Below are positions 34,061-45,146 of a DNA stretch of 64,000 nt, in pieces. The DNA is from Variovorax sp. RA8 (GTDB lineage: Bacteria; Pseudomonadota; Gammaproteobacteria; Burkholderiales; Burkholderiaceae_C). The stretch covers positions 682,001 to 746,000 of the forward strand of contig NZ_LR594662.1 in NCBI RefSeq assembly GCF_901827175.1. Direction: 5' to 3'. How positions within the stretch are numbered: the stretch's first letter is position 1; each line of letters starts with the position of its first letter. The notes beneath the pieces are model-generated. The model was not told the origin of the DNA. It made no database searches and saw only the letters and a list, made by a program, of their open reading frames with translations. A program made the position numbers and the translations under genes.

Positions 34061-34713
34061 TGCTGTTCCTGCCCGACGACTTCTGGTATTCGATTACCTG
34101 GTTCGGTGACAGCGGCTTCCTGCTGCCGGTCGCGGCCTGGATCGCCGTGTGGCTGGGCGTGCGGACGGTCACGCGGCCGGTCGCCTGGCGCTGGCTCGCG
34201 CTCTTCGGCTCGGCCGGCGCCTTGGTGGCGGCCTCGAAGATTGCCTTCATGGGCTGGGGCATCGGCAGCGCCACGCTCAACTTCACCGGCATCAGCGGGC
34301 ACACGATGCTCTCGACCAGCATCTGGCCGGTCGCCTTCTGGCTGGTCGCCGCGCACTGGCGGCCGCGCGTGCGCGCGGCCGTCGCTGCGCTCGGCTGGGT
34401 CTTTGCCGCGCTCATCGGGCTGTCGAGGCTGGCGATCTATGCCCATTCCAAGTCGGAGGTGGCGGCCGGCTTCCTGCTTGGCGCGGCCGTCAGCGCGGTC
34501 TTCCTCTGGCGCCAGCATCACCGGCCTCCGCGGCTCCACTGGGTCCTGCTGCTGATCAGCATCGCGTCGCCGCTGCTGTTCCTGCGCCCCGGCACGCCGG
34601 CGCCCACGCACGACGCGCTCGAGGTAATCGCCGTGCGGCTGGCCGGCGCCGAGCGGGCCTTCACGCGCGACGACCTGCTGCGACGCCGGCAGCAGCGCAT
34701 CGGTACCGACTGA
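34060..34713 (+). CDS. PAP2-family membrane phosphatase
   Basis: A 217-residue membrane protein of five to six helices with the PAP2 motifs: ASKIAFMGWG, the core SGHTMLSTSIWP (Ser-Gly-His) and SRLAIYAHSKSEVAAGFLLG (Arg and His with a serine-lysine insertion in place of the usual SRVYLGVHWPSDV). PAP2 enzymes dephosphorylate phosphatidate, diacylglycerol pyrophosphate or undecaprenyl pyrophosphate at the outer face of the inner membrane. The ATG at 34060 overlaps the preceding stop, so it is translationally coupled to the acyltransferase fusion. Confidence 0.83.
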   Translation: MLFLPDDFWYSITWFGDSGFLLPVAAWIAVWLGVRTVTRPVAWRWLALFGSAGALVAASKIAFMGWGIGSATLNFTGISGHTMLSTSIWPVAFWLVAAHWRPRVRAAVAALGWVFAALIGLSRLAIYAHSKSEVAAGFLLGAAVSAVFLWRQHHRPPRLHWVLLLISIASPLLFLRPGTPAPTHDALEVIAVRLAGAERAFTRDDLLRRRQQRIGTD

Positions 34714-34717
34714 CGAT

Positions 34718-34745
34718 ACCGGTGGCGGCCAGATCCGCCACTGGT
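34718..34745. repeat. 11-base inverted repeat after the PAP2 gene
   Basis: ACCGGTGGCGG and CCGCCACTGGT pair over 11 positions with one G-T, around a 6-base loop, starting 5 bases after the PAP2 stop. There is no T-tract, so it may be a Rho-dependent terminator structure or a 3' mRNA stabiliser that closes the lipid operon. Confidence 0.55.
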
Positions 34746-34816
34746 GCAGGAATCTGCGCCCCGCGGTGAACGAGCGAACCATGATTCGCGCACCTTCACT
34801 ACGCCGCGAGGCATTC

Positions 34817-35302
34817 ATGCAACCCTCTACCTCCACCGTCTCCATCCAGCGCGACACCCGCGCCTGGCAAGTCCAGGTCTGGATCTCCTTCGGGCTCGCC
34901 GTGTTCCTCTGCGCGACCGGCCTCGGCTGGTTGCCGGGACAGGCGCTGGATCGGGCGTTCATGGTGATGGGCTACGTGTTCTGCCTGTCGGCTGCCTTCG
35001 TGCTCGCCAAGTTCGTGCGCGACAACCAGCGCGGCGCGACGCCCGGCGCCGGCGACACGCCGATGTGGAAGCTCGTGGTGTGGGGCGGCTTCTTCACCGC
35101 CATGGGCCTGACCGGGTGGGGCTTGCTACGCATGGAGATCGGCGAGACCTACAAGGCCTTTCTCGGCGTGAGCTGGCTGTTCCTGATCAGCAGTGCCTTC
35201 ACCCTGGCCAAGACCCTGCGGGACCGCCATGAAGCCGACATCGCCGAAGCGCGCCTGCAAGGCCGCCGCGAAGCCCGCGCCGAAGCAGATCGAAGCGAAT
35301 GA
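34817..35302 (+). CDS. YiaA/YiaB-type inner-membrane protein
   Basis: The 161-residue protein has two pairs of membrane helices with the YiaAB repeat: AWQVQVWISFGLAVFLCATGLGWLP and then DRAFMVMGYVFCLSAAFVLAKFVRD, repeated as WKLVVWGGFFTAMGLTGWGLL and YKAFLGVSWLFLISSAFTLAKTLRD. The C-terminus is charged and helical. E. coli YiaA/YiaB are of unknown function. The start at 34817 was preferred to an ATG at 34766 because it has GAGG upstream and matches the family's length. Confidence 0.8.
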   Translation: MQPSTSTVSIQRDTRAWQVQVWISFGLAVFLCATGLGWLPGQALDRAFMVMGYVFCLSAAFVLAKFVRDNQRGATPGAGDTPMWKLVVWGGFFTAMGLTGWGLLRMEIGETYKAFLGVSWLFLISSAFTLAKTLRDRHEADIAEARLQGRREARAEADRSE

Positions 35303-35343
35303 ACGCCCAGCCCCTTCCATCACTCTTTTCCGGAGAACACATC

Positions 35344-35802
35344 ATGAAGAAGTCCTTGGTCACGGCGTTGATCGCGGCCTGTGCCGCGCTGGCCGGCGCC
35401 GCCGCCCCGCTGCAGGCTCATGCACAGAGCGAAGGCTCGGCCGCGCTGTCGATGCTCCCGGTGGCCTCGGTGGTCGGGACCGCCTCGCTGGCCGCCAGCG
35501 CGGCGAGCGCGGTGGTGGCCGTGCCTGCGGCGCTGTCGGTGGGCGGGACGGCGCTCACAGTGGTGGCGGTCGAGGCGTCGGTGGACGGCACCGTCTATCT
35601 GCTGGAGCGCGCATCCGACGGCGCCCGCGCCAGTGTCAAGGTGCTGGGCCGCTCCGTGCATGGCAGCGCCGTCGTGGCCGGCACCGTGGTGACGGTCAGC
35701 GTGATCGGCACGGGCGTCGTGCTGTCGGCGGCCGGCGAGGTGCTGGCCTTCGTTCCCAACGCCATCGGCCGCGCGCTGCTCTACAACGAGAGGCTGTCGT
35801 GA
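35344..35802 (+). CDS. Small exported or membrane protein, unknown function
   Basis: A 152-residue protein with a signal peptide (MKKSLVTALIAACAALAGAAAPLQAHAQ) and a mature part that alternates small hydrophobic stretches rich in Ala, Val, Ser and Gly (about 40-70 and 105-135). It contains no Cys and no recognisable domain. It is 41 bases after the YiaAB gene and overlaps the DUF2145 gene by 4 bases, so it is part of the same operon. No function can be assigned. Confidence 0.75.
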   Translation: MKKSLVTALIAACAALAGAAAPLQAHAQSEGSAALSMLPVASVVGTASLAASAASAVVAVPAALSVGGTALTVVAVEASVDGTVYLLERASDGARASVKVLGRSVHGSAVVAGTVVTVSVIGTGVVLSAAGEVLAFVPNAIGRALLYNERLS

Positions 35803-36683
35803 GACGCATCCCCACCAACTTCGGCAGCTACGAGACCGAGTACCGCAGCCGCGTGTCGCGCGCGCGGCGCGGTCTGCGGGCGGTGATGCACCTGCTCGCG
35901 GCCGCGGTGGCGGTGGTGCTGGCGGGGCTCTTCCTCTTCCCGCTCAACGCGCACGCCGGCCGGTCCTGCGAGGAGCAGAAGGTGAGCGCGGCATCGATCA
36001 TCAAGGGCATGGAGCTCGCGCAGCGCACGGCGCAGCAGTTCGACGCCAGCGGCGCGCAGGTAGTGCTGCTGGCGCGGGCGGGGCAGGACCTGGGCAAGTA
36101 CGGGCTGCGCTACTCCCACATGGGCCTGGCCTACAAGACCGAGGCGGGGGCTTGGCGCGTGGTGCACAAGCTCAACCAGTGCAACACTGCGACGGCGGCG
36201 ATCTACCGCCAGGGGCTGGGCGAGTTCTTCCTCGACGACCTGTGGCGCCACGAAGCCGCATGGGTGGTGCCGAGCCCCGCCGTGCAGGCGCGACTGCGGG
36301 CCGCGCTCGACGAATCGCCCTCGCGCGTCACGCGGTTGCACACGGCGCCCTACAGCATCGTGAGCTATGTCTGGGGCGACAGGTACCAGCAGTCGAACCA
36401 GTGGGTCATCGAGACGCTTGCCGCGGCGATGGAGCCCGCGACGATCCGTACGCGTGGGCAGGCGCAGGCGTGGCTGAAATTCAAGGGCTACGAGCCCGCC
36501 ACGCTCAAGCTCGGGCCGTTGACGCGCCTCGGGGGGCGCGTCAGCGCGGCCAACGTCGCCTTCGATGACCATCCCAACGAGAAGCGATTTTCCGACCGCA
36601 TCGAGACCGTGACAGTCGACTCGGTCTTTGCCTGGCTGCCCCGAGCGGGCTTAGGCGCGTCGCCGGTGACGCTCAGGCTCTAA
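35799..36683 (+). CDS. DUF2145-family exported protein
   Basis: The 294-residue product begins at a GTG overlapping the previous stop (GTGA). A hydrophobic segment at about residues 30-52 (LLAAAVAVVLAGLFLFPLNAHAG) serves as a signal or anchor; an ATG at 35886 could be an alternative start. The mature part contains LRYSHMGLAYK, HKLNQCNTATAAIYRQGLGEFFLDDL and SNQWVIETLAAAM, the conserved blocks of DUF2145. The His-Gly pattern followed by a late helix resembles permuted NlpC/P60 (YiiX-like) hydrolases, though the expected nucleophilic Cys is Ser or Asn here. That comparison is speculative. Confidence 0.78.
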   Translation: MRRIPTNFGSYETEYRSRVSRARRGLRAVMHLLAAAVAVVLAGLFLFPLNAHAGRSCEEQKVSAASIIKGMELAQRTAQQFDASGAQVVLLARAGQDLGKYGLRYSHMGLAYKTEAGAWRVVHKLNQCNTATAAIYRQGLGEFFLDDLWRHEAAWVVPSPAVQARLRAALDESPSRVTRLHTAPYSIVSYVWGDRYQQSNQWVIETLAAAMEPATIRTRGQAQAWLKFKGYEPATLKLGPLTRLGGRVSAANVAFDDHPNEKRFSDRIETVTVDSVFAWLPRAGLGASPVTLRL

Positions 36684-36710
36684 TGCTGCGCTTCAACAAC
36701 GAGGAGTGAA

Positions 36711-37799
36711 ATGAGCAGTAAATCCTTGCGCCTGTCCGAGAAGTGGTTCCGCCGTGGCCTGTGGGTGGTGGCGCTGGTGTTCGCGAGCTTCCTGATCGGG
36801 CTGGGCAGCACCATCGTGGGCGACCTGCCGCGGGTCGAGCGCACGCTCACGCTCGACGACTTCATCGACCGCCCGGCGGCCGAGCCGCTGCGCCAGACCA
36901 TCCGGGCCAGCCAGCGTACCGAGCAGGAATCCACGCGCGAGCGCGAGCAGGCCGAGCTCGCACTGCTCGCCGCGCAGCAGGCCAGCCGCGCGGGGCGCGA
37001 GACCTTCGGCAACTGGCTTGCCACGCGCCGCGCGACCGCGCAGCCCGACCAGGACAGCGAGCTGATCGCGCGCACCAAGGCGCTCGACGCGCTGAAGGCC
37101 AAGGAAGACGAAGCGCAGCGCGCAGTGGGAACGCAGCGCCAGATTGCGCTCGACGCCCGCCAGGCGCGCCAGACTGCGCAGGAGAAGCTCGCAGTCCTGG
37201 AAGAGACGGCGCGCAAGGCGCTCGAGGCGGAGAACCGGCGCGTCGAGCTGCGCGTGTTCGCGTACCGCCTGGCGCTCACTCTGCCGCTGCTGGTGGTCGC
37301 AGGCTGGCTGTTCGCGAAGAAGCGCAAGAGCACCTGGTGGCCCTTCGTCTGGGGCTTCATCTTCTTCGCGTTGTTCGCCTTCTTCGTCGAGCTCGTGCCC
37401 TACCTGCCGAGTTACGGAGGCTATGTGCGCTACGCGGTGGGCATCGTGCTCACGGTGCTGGTCGGGCGCTACGCGATCATCGCGCTCAACCGCTACCTCG
37501 CGCGCCAGAAGCTGGCCGAGGCGCAGCCCGACACGGTGCGGCGCAACGAGCTGAGCTACGACACCGCGCTGGCGCGGCTGGCCAAGAGCGTCTGTCCCGG
37601 CTGCGAGCGGCCGGTGGATCTCAAGAACACCGAGATCGACTTCTGCCCGCACTGCGGCATCGGCCTGTTCGACCACTGCCGTGCGTGCAAGGCGCGCAAG
37701 AGCGCCTTCTCGCGCTTCTGCCATGCCTGCGGCGCCGTCGCGGCATCGCCCGCGGCCGAGGGCCTGCGGCCTCAGGTCCAGCCGGCATCCACCACGTAG
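36711..37799 (+). CDS. Membrane protein with coiled coil and double zinc ribbon
   Basis: The 362-residue protein has a first membrane helix (about 17-37), a long Glu/Arg/Ala-rich coiled coil (about 65-180), three more membrane helices (about 185-202, 209-230, 238-258), and a cytoplasmic C-terminal double zinc ribbon with CxxC pairs at C295/C298, C312/C315, C323/C326 and C337/C340. The coiled coil would sit in the periplasm. It is the last gene of the YiaAB-DUF2145 operon and its end overlaps the convergent SDR gene by 28 bases. Some relatives are labelled serine endopeptidase but no protease motif can be seen. Confidence 0.75.
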   Translation: MSSKSLRLSEKWFRRGLWVVALVFASFLIGLGSTIVGDLPRVERTLTLDDFIDRPAAEPLRQTIRASQRTEQESTREREQAELALLAAQQASRAGRETFGNWLATRRATAQPDQDSELIARTKALDALKAKEDEAQRAVGTQRQIALDARQARQTAQEKLAVLEETARKALEAENRRVELRVFAYRLALTLPLLVVAGWLFAKKRKSTWWPFVWGFIFFALFAFFVELVPYLPSYGGYVRYAVGIVLTVLVGRYAIIALNRYLARQKLAEAQPDTVRRNELSYDTALARLAKSVCPGCERPVDLKNTEIDFCPHCGIGLFDHCRACKARKSAFSRFCHACGAVAASPAAEGLRPQVQPASTT

Positions 37800-38548
37800 T
37801 CCTGCGCGCTGCACATCCTCGAATCATCGGCCGCCAGGAAGAGCGCCATGCTGGCGATGTCCTGAGCCATCACGCGGCCGGGCAGGCACTGCGCGGCGTC
37901 GATCTGGGCCTCGGACTCGGGCTTGACCCACAGCATGAGCTGGCGCTCGGTCATCACCCAGCCCGGCACGATGGAGTTGACGCGGATGTTGGCCTTGCCG
38001 AGGTCGCGTGCCAGGGAGCGGGTGAGGCCGCGCGCGGCGGCCTTGCAGGCCTGGTAGACCGGATAGCCGGCGCCCTTGATCATCCAGCTGATCGAGCCGA
38101 AGTTGATGATCGAGCCGCCGCCGGCCGCGCGCATGTCCTCCGCCACGGCCTGCGCGGCGAAGAACTGGTGCTTGAAGTTGACCGCCACCAGCGCATCGAA
38201 ATCCTCGCTCGTGACGTCGGCGATGTCGTGGCGGCGGTCGTTGGCGGCGTTGTTGAGCAGCACGCGGATCGGCCCGAAGCGCACCCGCGTTGCGGCAATG
38301 GCCGCCTGCAGCGCGGCGACGTCGGTGACGTCGCACTCGTGGAACAGCACGCTGTTGTCGCCTTGCAACTGGGCCGCGAGTGCGTTGCCCGCCGTTGCGT
38401 CGATGTCGCAGAAGCCGACATGCGCACCCTGCGCATGGAAGGCGCGTACCAGGGCCTCGCCGATGCCGGTGGCACCGCCGGAGATGAAAGCGCTGCGACC
38501 GACGAGGGACGGATAGCGCGCCGAATAGAAGGAGGTCGTTGCCGTCAT
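37772..38548 (-). CDS. SDR-family NAD(P)-dependent oxidoreductase
   Basis: A classical short-chain dehydrogenase of 258 residues. It has the cofactor motif SGGATGIGEALV (TGxxxGIG type) near residue 20, NNAAND after beta-strand 4, and a catalytic tetrad with Ser in NFGSISWM and the YxxxK of YPVYQACK. It probably oxidises or reduces a hydroxyl on a sugar or small alcohol; the tail QDYVVDAGWT matches sugar-type SDRs. The start at 38548 gives the usual short N-terminus. Confidence 0.87.
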   Translation of the reverse strand: MTATTSFYSARYPSLVGRSAFISGGATGIGEALVRAFHAQGAHVGFCDIDATAGNALAAQLQGDNSVLFHECDVTDVAALQAAIAATRVRFGPIRVLLNNAANDRRHDIADVTSEDFDALVAVNFKHQFFAAQAVAEDMRAAGGGSIINFGSISWMIKGAGYPVYQACKAAARGLTRSLARDLGKANIRVNSIVPGWVMTERQLMLWVKPESEAQIDAAQCLPGRVMAQDIASMALFLAADDSRMCSAQDYVVDAGWT

Positions 38549-38734
38549 GATCAGGATGTCCGTGCGAGTGGAGGGAGCCGCCGCGGCGGGCGCGGCCGAG
38601 TGATTCTCTACGTCGCGGGCGGTGCGCGCCAGTCCGCGCACCCGCCTCGCGCGTGCGGCGTATGGCTTAGGTCGTGTTCCTGCGCGCGCGGCTTCTGGCT
38701 ACGCTCGAAGCCTTCGATCCCAGTCATCCCAGCC

Positions 38735-38839
38735 ATGTTCAGCCAGTTCCTCCGCCGCCACGCCGCCGCCGGCCTGTACCTTGCATCCTTCATCGCCGCT
38801 TTGCTGTCGGCGGCCAGCCTGGTCGCGGGTGCACGGTAG
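38735..38839 (+). CDS. Possible 34-residue single-helix membrane peptide
   Basis: A short frame, MFSQFLRRHAAAGLYLASFI followed by a continued hydrophobic stretch ending SLVAGAR, would make a one-helix membrane peptide with a basic N-terminus. It lies in a 326-base gap between the SDR start and the tgt stop. Only its composition supports it, with no clear Shine-Dalgarno, so it is a low-confidence call. Confidence 0.3.
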   Translation: MFSQFLRRHAAAGLYLASFIAALLSAASLVAGAR

Positions 38840-38874
38840 CTGCGCCGCACCCGGCTCCTCGAGGTTGCCGCGGC

Positions 38875-41102
<2,228 letters not shown>

Positions 41103-41175
41103 GAGTCTTGAGGGCCGGACGGGCCCGTGCCAAGGAGACGAGGGGGGAAGCCGGAGAGGCGGGCAGAATTGTCCC

Positions 41176-43284
41176 ATGCCCGCCACCGCCAAGTCCTCGC
41201 CATCGGAAAAGCCCGTGCAGACGGCGGCGCCCGGGACCGGCCTGAGTGCGGTGCAGCGCGCGTTGCGCAAGCTGGGCCTGCTGCGCGACATCGACTTCGC
41301 GCTCTACCTGCCGATGCGCTACGAGGACGAGACCCGCATCGTTCGCCTGGCCGACACGCGCGATGGCGACACGGCGCAGATCGAGGCGGTGGTGACCGAG
41401 AGCGAGGTGGTCTTTCGCCCGCGCCGCCAGCTGATCGTGACGGTGGACGACGGCAGCGACACCTGCCAGCTGCGCTTCTTCAACTTCTATCCCTCGCAGC
41501 AGAAGCAACTGGCGGTGGGCGCACGGGTGCGCGTGCGCGGCGAAGTGCGGGGCGGCTTCGTCGGGCGGCAGATGATGCATCCGAACGTCAAGGCCGCGGG
41601 CACGGAGCTGCCCCAGGCGCTGACGCCGGTGTACTCGACCATCGCTGGTCTGCCCCAGCCCGTGCTGCGGCGCGAGGTGCGCTCCGGCCTGGCGCGCGCG
41701 GTGCTCGACGAGACCATTCCTGCCGCCCACGCGCCGAATGGAGCCTGGGAACTGCGGCGTGCGCTTCATTTCCTGCACTACCCGGCACCCGATGTCGCGA
41801 TGGCCACGCTGGAGGATCACACCCACCCGGCCTGGCAGCGGCTCAAGGCCGACGAGTTGCTGGCACAGCAGCTGTCGCAGCTGCAGGCGCGGCGGGCCCG
41901 CGCCGTGCAGCGGGCCCCGGTGCTGGCGGCGGTGTCCTCCAAAGACTCGCTGGGCGACGCGCTGCGGGCTGCCTTGCCATTCGCCCTCACCGGCGCCCAG
42001 CAGCGCGTGGTGGAAGAGATCTCCCGTGACCTGGCGCGCGAGGTGCCGATGCACCGGCTGCTGCAGGGCGATGTGGGCTCCGGCAAGACCGTCGTCGCGG
42101 CGCTTGCCGCCGCGCGCTGCATCGACGCGGGCCACCAGTGCGCGCTCATGGCGCCCACCGAGATCCTGGCCGCCCAGCATTTCGGCAAGTTGGTCGGGTG
42201 GCTCGATCCTCTGCTGGCCGAGCGCGGCCTGCGGGTGGCCTGGCTCACCGGCAGCCAGAAGAAGAAGGAGCGCGACACGATGTCGGCCGCGGCCGAGAAC
42301 GGTGAGGCCGCGCTGGTGATCGGCACGCACGCGGTGATCTCGGAGAAGGTGCGCTTTCGCCGGCTGGCACTGGCGATCATCGACGAGCAGCACCGCTTCG
42401 GCGTGGCGCAGCGCCTGGCTCTGCGTGGCAAGGCGGGCGGGCAACTGGAGCCTCACCTGCTGATGATGAGCGCCACTCCGATCCCGCGCACCCTGGCGAT
42501 GAGCTACTACGCCGACCTCGACGTCTCCACCCTCGATGAGCTGCCGCCGGGCCGCACGCCCATCGTCACCAAGCTGGTGGCCGAGCACCGGCGCGACGAG
42601 GTCGTCGACCGCATCCGCGTCCAACTGGAGCAGGGCCGGCAGGTCTACTGGGTGTGTCCCCTGATCGAGGAAAGCGAGGCGGTCGACCTGCGCAACGCCA
42701 CCGAGACGCGCGACGAGCTCGCCGCGGCGCTGGGGGAGCAGGTCTGCGTCGGGCTCCTGCATTCGCGCATGCCGACGGCGGAGAAACAGGCGGTGATGGA
42801 AGGCTTCACGGCCAACCGCGTGCAGGTGCTGGTCAGCACCACCGTGATCGAGGTTGGTGTCGACGTCCCCAATGCCTCGCTGATGGTCATCGAGCACGCC
42901 GAGCGCTTCGGGCTCTCGCAGCTGCACCAGCTGCGCGGCCGGGTGGGCCGCGGCGCGGCGGCCTCGGCCTGCGTGCTGCTCTACGCGCCCAACGAGGGCG
43001 GCCGGGTCGGGGAGGCGGCACGGGCGCGGCTCAAGGCCATGGCCGAAACCAGCGACGGTTTCGAGATCGCGCGGCGCGACCTCGACATCCGCGGCCCCGG
43101 GGAATTCCTCGGCGCGCGCCAGTCGGGGGCGCCGCTGCTGCGCTTCGCGGACCTCAGCACCGACGTCCTGCTGCTCGACTGGGCCCGCGCGCTGGCCCCG
43201 CGCATGCTGGACCGGCATCCCGAGCTGGCCGAGAAACATGTCGACCGCTGGCTGGGCAGCAAGGCCGAATACCTCAAAGCCTGA
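41176..43284 (+). CDS. recG: ATP-dependent DNA helicase RecG
   Basis: RecG remodels stalled replication forks and Holliday junctions. The 702-residue protein has the N-terminal wedge domain with OB fold (about 60-170), the Walker [17 protein letters not shown], the DEQH box [31 protein letters not shown], and the C-terminal TRG/RecG region with QLRGRVGRG and [23 protein letters not shown]. The N-terminus up to about residue 20 is variable. oxyR starts 65 bases downstream on the same strand. Confidence 0.97.
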   Translation: MPATAKSSPSEKPVQTAAPGTGLSAVQRALRKLGLLRDIDFALYLPMRYEDETRIVRLADTRDGDTAQIEAVVTESEVVFRPRRQLIVTVDDGSDTCQLRFFNFYPSQQKQLAVGARVRVRGEVRGGFVGRQMMHPNVKAAGTELPQALTPVYSTIAGLPQPVLRREVRSGLARAVLDETIPAAHAPNGAWELRRALHFLHYPAPDVAMATLEDHTHPAWQRLKADELLAQQLSQLQARRARAVQRAPVLAAVSSKDSLGDALRAALPFALTGAQQRVVEEISRDLAREVPMHRLLQGDVGSGKTVVAALAAARCIDAGHQCALMAPTEILAAQHFGKLVGWLDPLLAERGLRVAWLTGSQKKKERDTMSAAAENGEAALVIGTHAVISEKVRFRRLALAIIDEQHRFGVAQRLALRGKAGGQLEPHLLMMSATPIPRTLAMSYYADLDVSTLDELPPGRTPIVTKLVAEHRRDEVVDRIRVQLEQGRQVYWVCPLIEESEAVDLRNATETRDELAAALGEQVCVGLLHSRMPTAEKQAVMEGFTANRVQVLVSTTVIEVGVDVPNASLMVIEHAERFGLSQLHQLRGRVGRGAAASACVLLYAPNEGGRVGEAARARLKAMAETSDGFEIARRDLDIRGPGEFLGARQSGAPLLRFADLSTDVLLLDWARALAPRMLDRHPELAEKHVDRWLGSKAEYLKA

Positions 43285-43349
43285 ATGCGGGTCAATGCGC
43301 GATGCCCCCGGCACGCTTAGGGAGCTCTTGCGCATAATTGACGAAAGCT

Positions 43350-44321
43350 ATGACCCTCACCGAACTCAAATACATCGTTGCGGTCGCGCGCGAGCGGCAT
43401 TTCGGCAAGGCGGCCGAGGCCTGCTACGTTTCGCAGCCCACTCTCTCGGTCGCGATCAAGAAGCTGGAGGACGAGCTGGAGGTCAAGCTCTTCGAGCGCA
43501 GCGCCGGCGAGGTCACGGTCACGCCGCTGGGCGAGCAGATCGTGCAGCAGGCGCAGAGCGTGCTTGACCAGGCCGCCAGCATCAAGGAGATCGCCAAGCG
43601 CGGGAAGGACCCGCTGTCGGGGCCGCTCAACCTGGGCGTGATCTACACCATCGGCCCGTACCTGCTGCCCGACCTGGTGCGCCAGAACATCGCGCGCACG
43701 CCGCAGATGCCACTGGTGCTGCAGGAGAACTTCACCGCCAAGCTGTTGGAGATGCTGCGCGCCGGCGAGATCGACTGCGCGATCATGGCCGAGCCCTTCC
43801 CGGATACCGGGCTCGCGGTGGCGCAGCTCTACGATGAGCCCTTCATGGCGGCCGTTCCCGTCCACCATCCGCTGGCCGAGCGCGAGTCCGTGAGCTCCGA
43901 CGAGCTCAAGAAGGAGACCATGCTGCTGCTCGGCACGGGCCACTGCTTTCGCGACCACGTGCTCGAGGTCTGCCCTGAGTTCGCGCGTTTCTCGAGTGAC
44001 GCCGAGGGCATCCGCAAGAGCTTCGAAGGCTCCTCGCTCGAGACCATCAAGCACATGGTCGCGGCCGGCATGGGCGTGACGCTGGTGCCGCGCCTGTCGG
44101 TGCCGGCCGATGCGCTCAAGCCCCGGGCCGGGAAGGGGCGCGGCAGGGAGCCCGAGCAGATCGTGCGCTACCTGCCGGTACGAGACCTCCAGGGCGGCGA
44201 GCCGCCGACGCGCCGCGTGGTGCTGGCCTGGCGCCGCAGCTTTACCCGCTACGAGGCCATCGCGGCGCTGCGTAACGCGATCTACGCTTGCGAGCTGCCG
44301 GGCGTCAAGCGGCTCTCGTAG
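43350..44321 (+). CDS. oxyR: Hydrogen-peroxide sensor regulator OxyR
   Basis: OxyR is a LysR-family activator switched on by disulfide formation. The 323-residue protein has the HTH at residues 1-60 (HFGKAAEACYVSQPTLSVAIKKLE) and both redox cysteines at the classical positions, Cys199 in GTGHCF and Cys208 in EVCPEF. The ATG at 43350 was taken rather than a TTG at 43338. The next gene is dps, a standard OxyR target, and an OxyR-like site lies in front of it. Confidence 0.95.
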   Translation: MTLTELKYIVAVARERHFGKAAEACYVSQPTLSVAIKKLEDELEVKLFERSAGEVTVTPLGEQIVQQAQSVLDQAASIKEIAKRGKDPLSGPLNLGVIYTIGPYLLPDLVRQNIARTPQMPLVLQENFTAKLLEMLRAGEIDCAIMAEPFPDTGLAVAQLYDEPFMAAVPVHHPLAERESVSSDELKKETMLLLGTGHCFRDHVLEVCPEFARFSSDAEGIRKSFEGSSLETIKHMVAAGMGVTLVPRLSVPADALKPRAGKGRGREPEQIVRYLPVRDLQGGEPPTRRVVLAWRRSFTRYEAIAALRNAIYACELPGVKRLS

Positions 44322-44380
44322 CAGCCGCGATAGCCCACAAGTGGTGCCATCGGCCAACGCTCTTCGAACGGACTCCGACG

Positions 44381-44434
44381 CAATCGCTGCGATAGAGTGC
44401 GGCTGTTGCGAAGCCAGCCCTCGGCTTTTAAAGT
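44381..44434 (+). promoter_or_regulatory. dps promoter with OxyR-like site
   Basis: TTGCGA (44406-44411) and TAAAGT (44429-44434) are 17 bases apart. Directly upstream, CAAT-N7-ATAG-N7-CTGT (44381-44406) fits three of the four half-sites of the OxyR consensus ATAG-N7-CTAT spacing and ends at the -35 hexamer, the position for activation. The fourth half-site is not visible. Confidence 0.5.
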
Positions 44435-44473
44435 TTCCTCCAGTTCCCCAACCTCGAAGAAAGAATTTTCGCC

Positions 44474-45067
44474 ATGGCCAAAGTCGACAAGAAGTCCAAG
44501 TCCCCCGTCGCCAATGCACCGGCCACTTCCGTTGGCAAGGTGCCCAGGAAGGGTGGATCGCTGGTGGCCCAGGAATCGGGCGGCCGCAATGCGCCGATCA
44601 TCAACATCGGCATCGACCGCGAAGACCGTGCCGCCATTGCCGAAGGCCTGAGCCGTGTGCTGGCGGACACCTACACGCTCTATCTCACGACCCACAACTT
44701 CCACTGGAATGTGACCGGCCCGCACTTCAACTCGCTGCATGCGATGTTCATGGCGCAGTACACCGAGCTGTGGGGCTCGACCGACGTCATCGCCGAGCGC
44801 ATCCGTGCGCTGGGCCATTACGCGCCGGGCTCCTATGCCGAGTTCAGCAAGATCGCGACCGTGCCCGATGTGCCAAGGGACCCGCCCAAGGCGATGGAGA
44901 TGGTGCGCATTCTGGTCAAGGGCCACGAGACGGTCTCGCGCATCGCGCGTGAGTTCATCCCTGTGGCCGAGGAGGCTGGGGACGACCCGACCGCCGACAT
45001 GCTGACCGCGCGCTGCACGGTGCATGACCAGACGGCCTGGATGCTGCGTTCGCTGCTCGAAGACTGA
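44474..45067 (+). CDS. dps: Dps DNA-binding ferritin-like protein
   Basis: Dps forms a 12-subunit shell that stores iron using H2O2 and protects DNA. The 197-residue protein has a lysine-rich N-terminal tail ([12 protein letters not shown]) suited to DNA binding, and the ferroxidase region [26 protein letters not shown] (in pieces, about 75-100) followed by [19 protein letters not shown]. It follows oxyR by 152 bases and is likely induced by it. Confidence 0.94.
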   Translation: MAKVDKKSKSPVANAPATSVGKVPRKGGSLVAQESGGRNAPIINIGIDREDRAAIAEGLSRVLADTYTLYLTTHNFHWNVTGPHFNSLHAMFMAQYTELWGSTDVIAERIRALGHYAPGSYAEFSKIATVPDVPRDPPKAMEMVRILVKGHETVSRIAREFIPVAEEAGDDPTADMLTARCTVHDQTAWMLRSLLED

Positions 45068-45146
45068 GCTGTATTCCGAACCGCGTCGCTCGGGGAAGGC
45101 CCAGCGCGTGCGGCCTTCTTCCGTGGACGTGGCGCAAAATCGCGGC

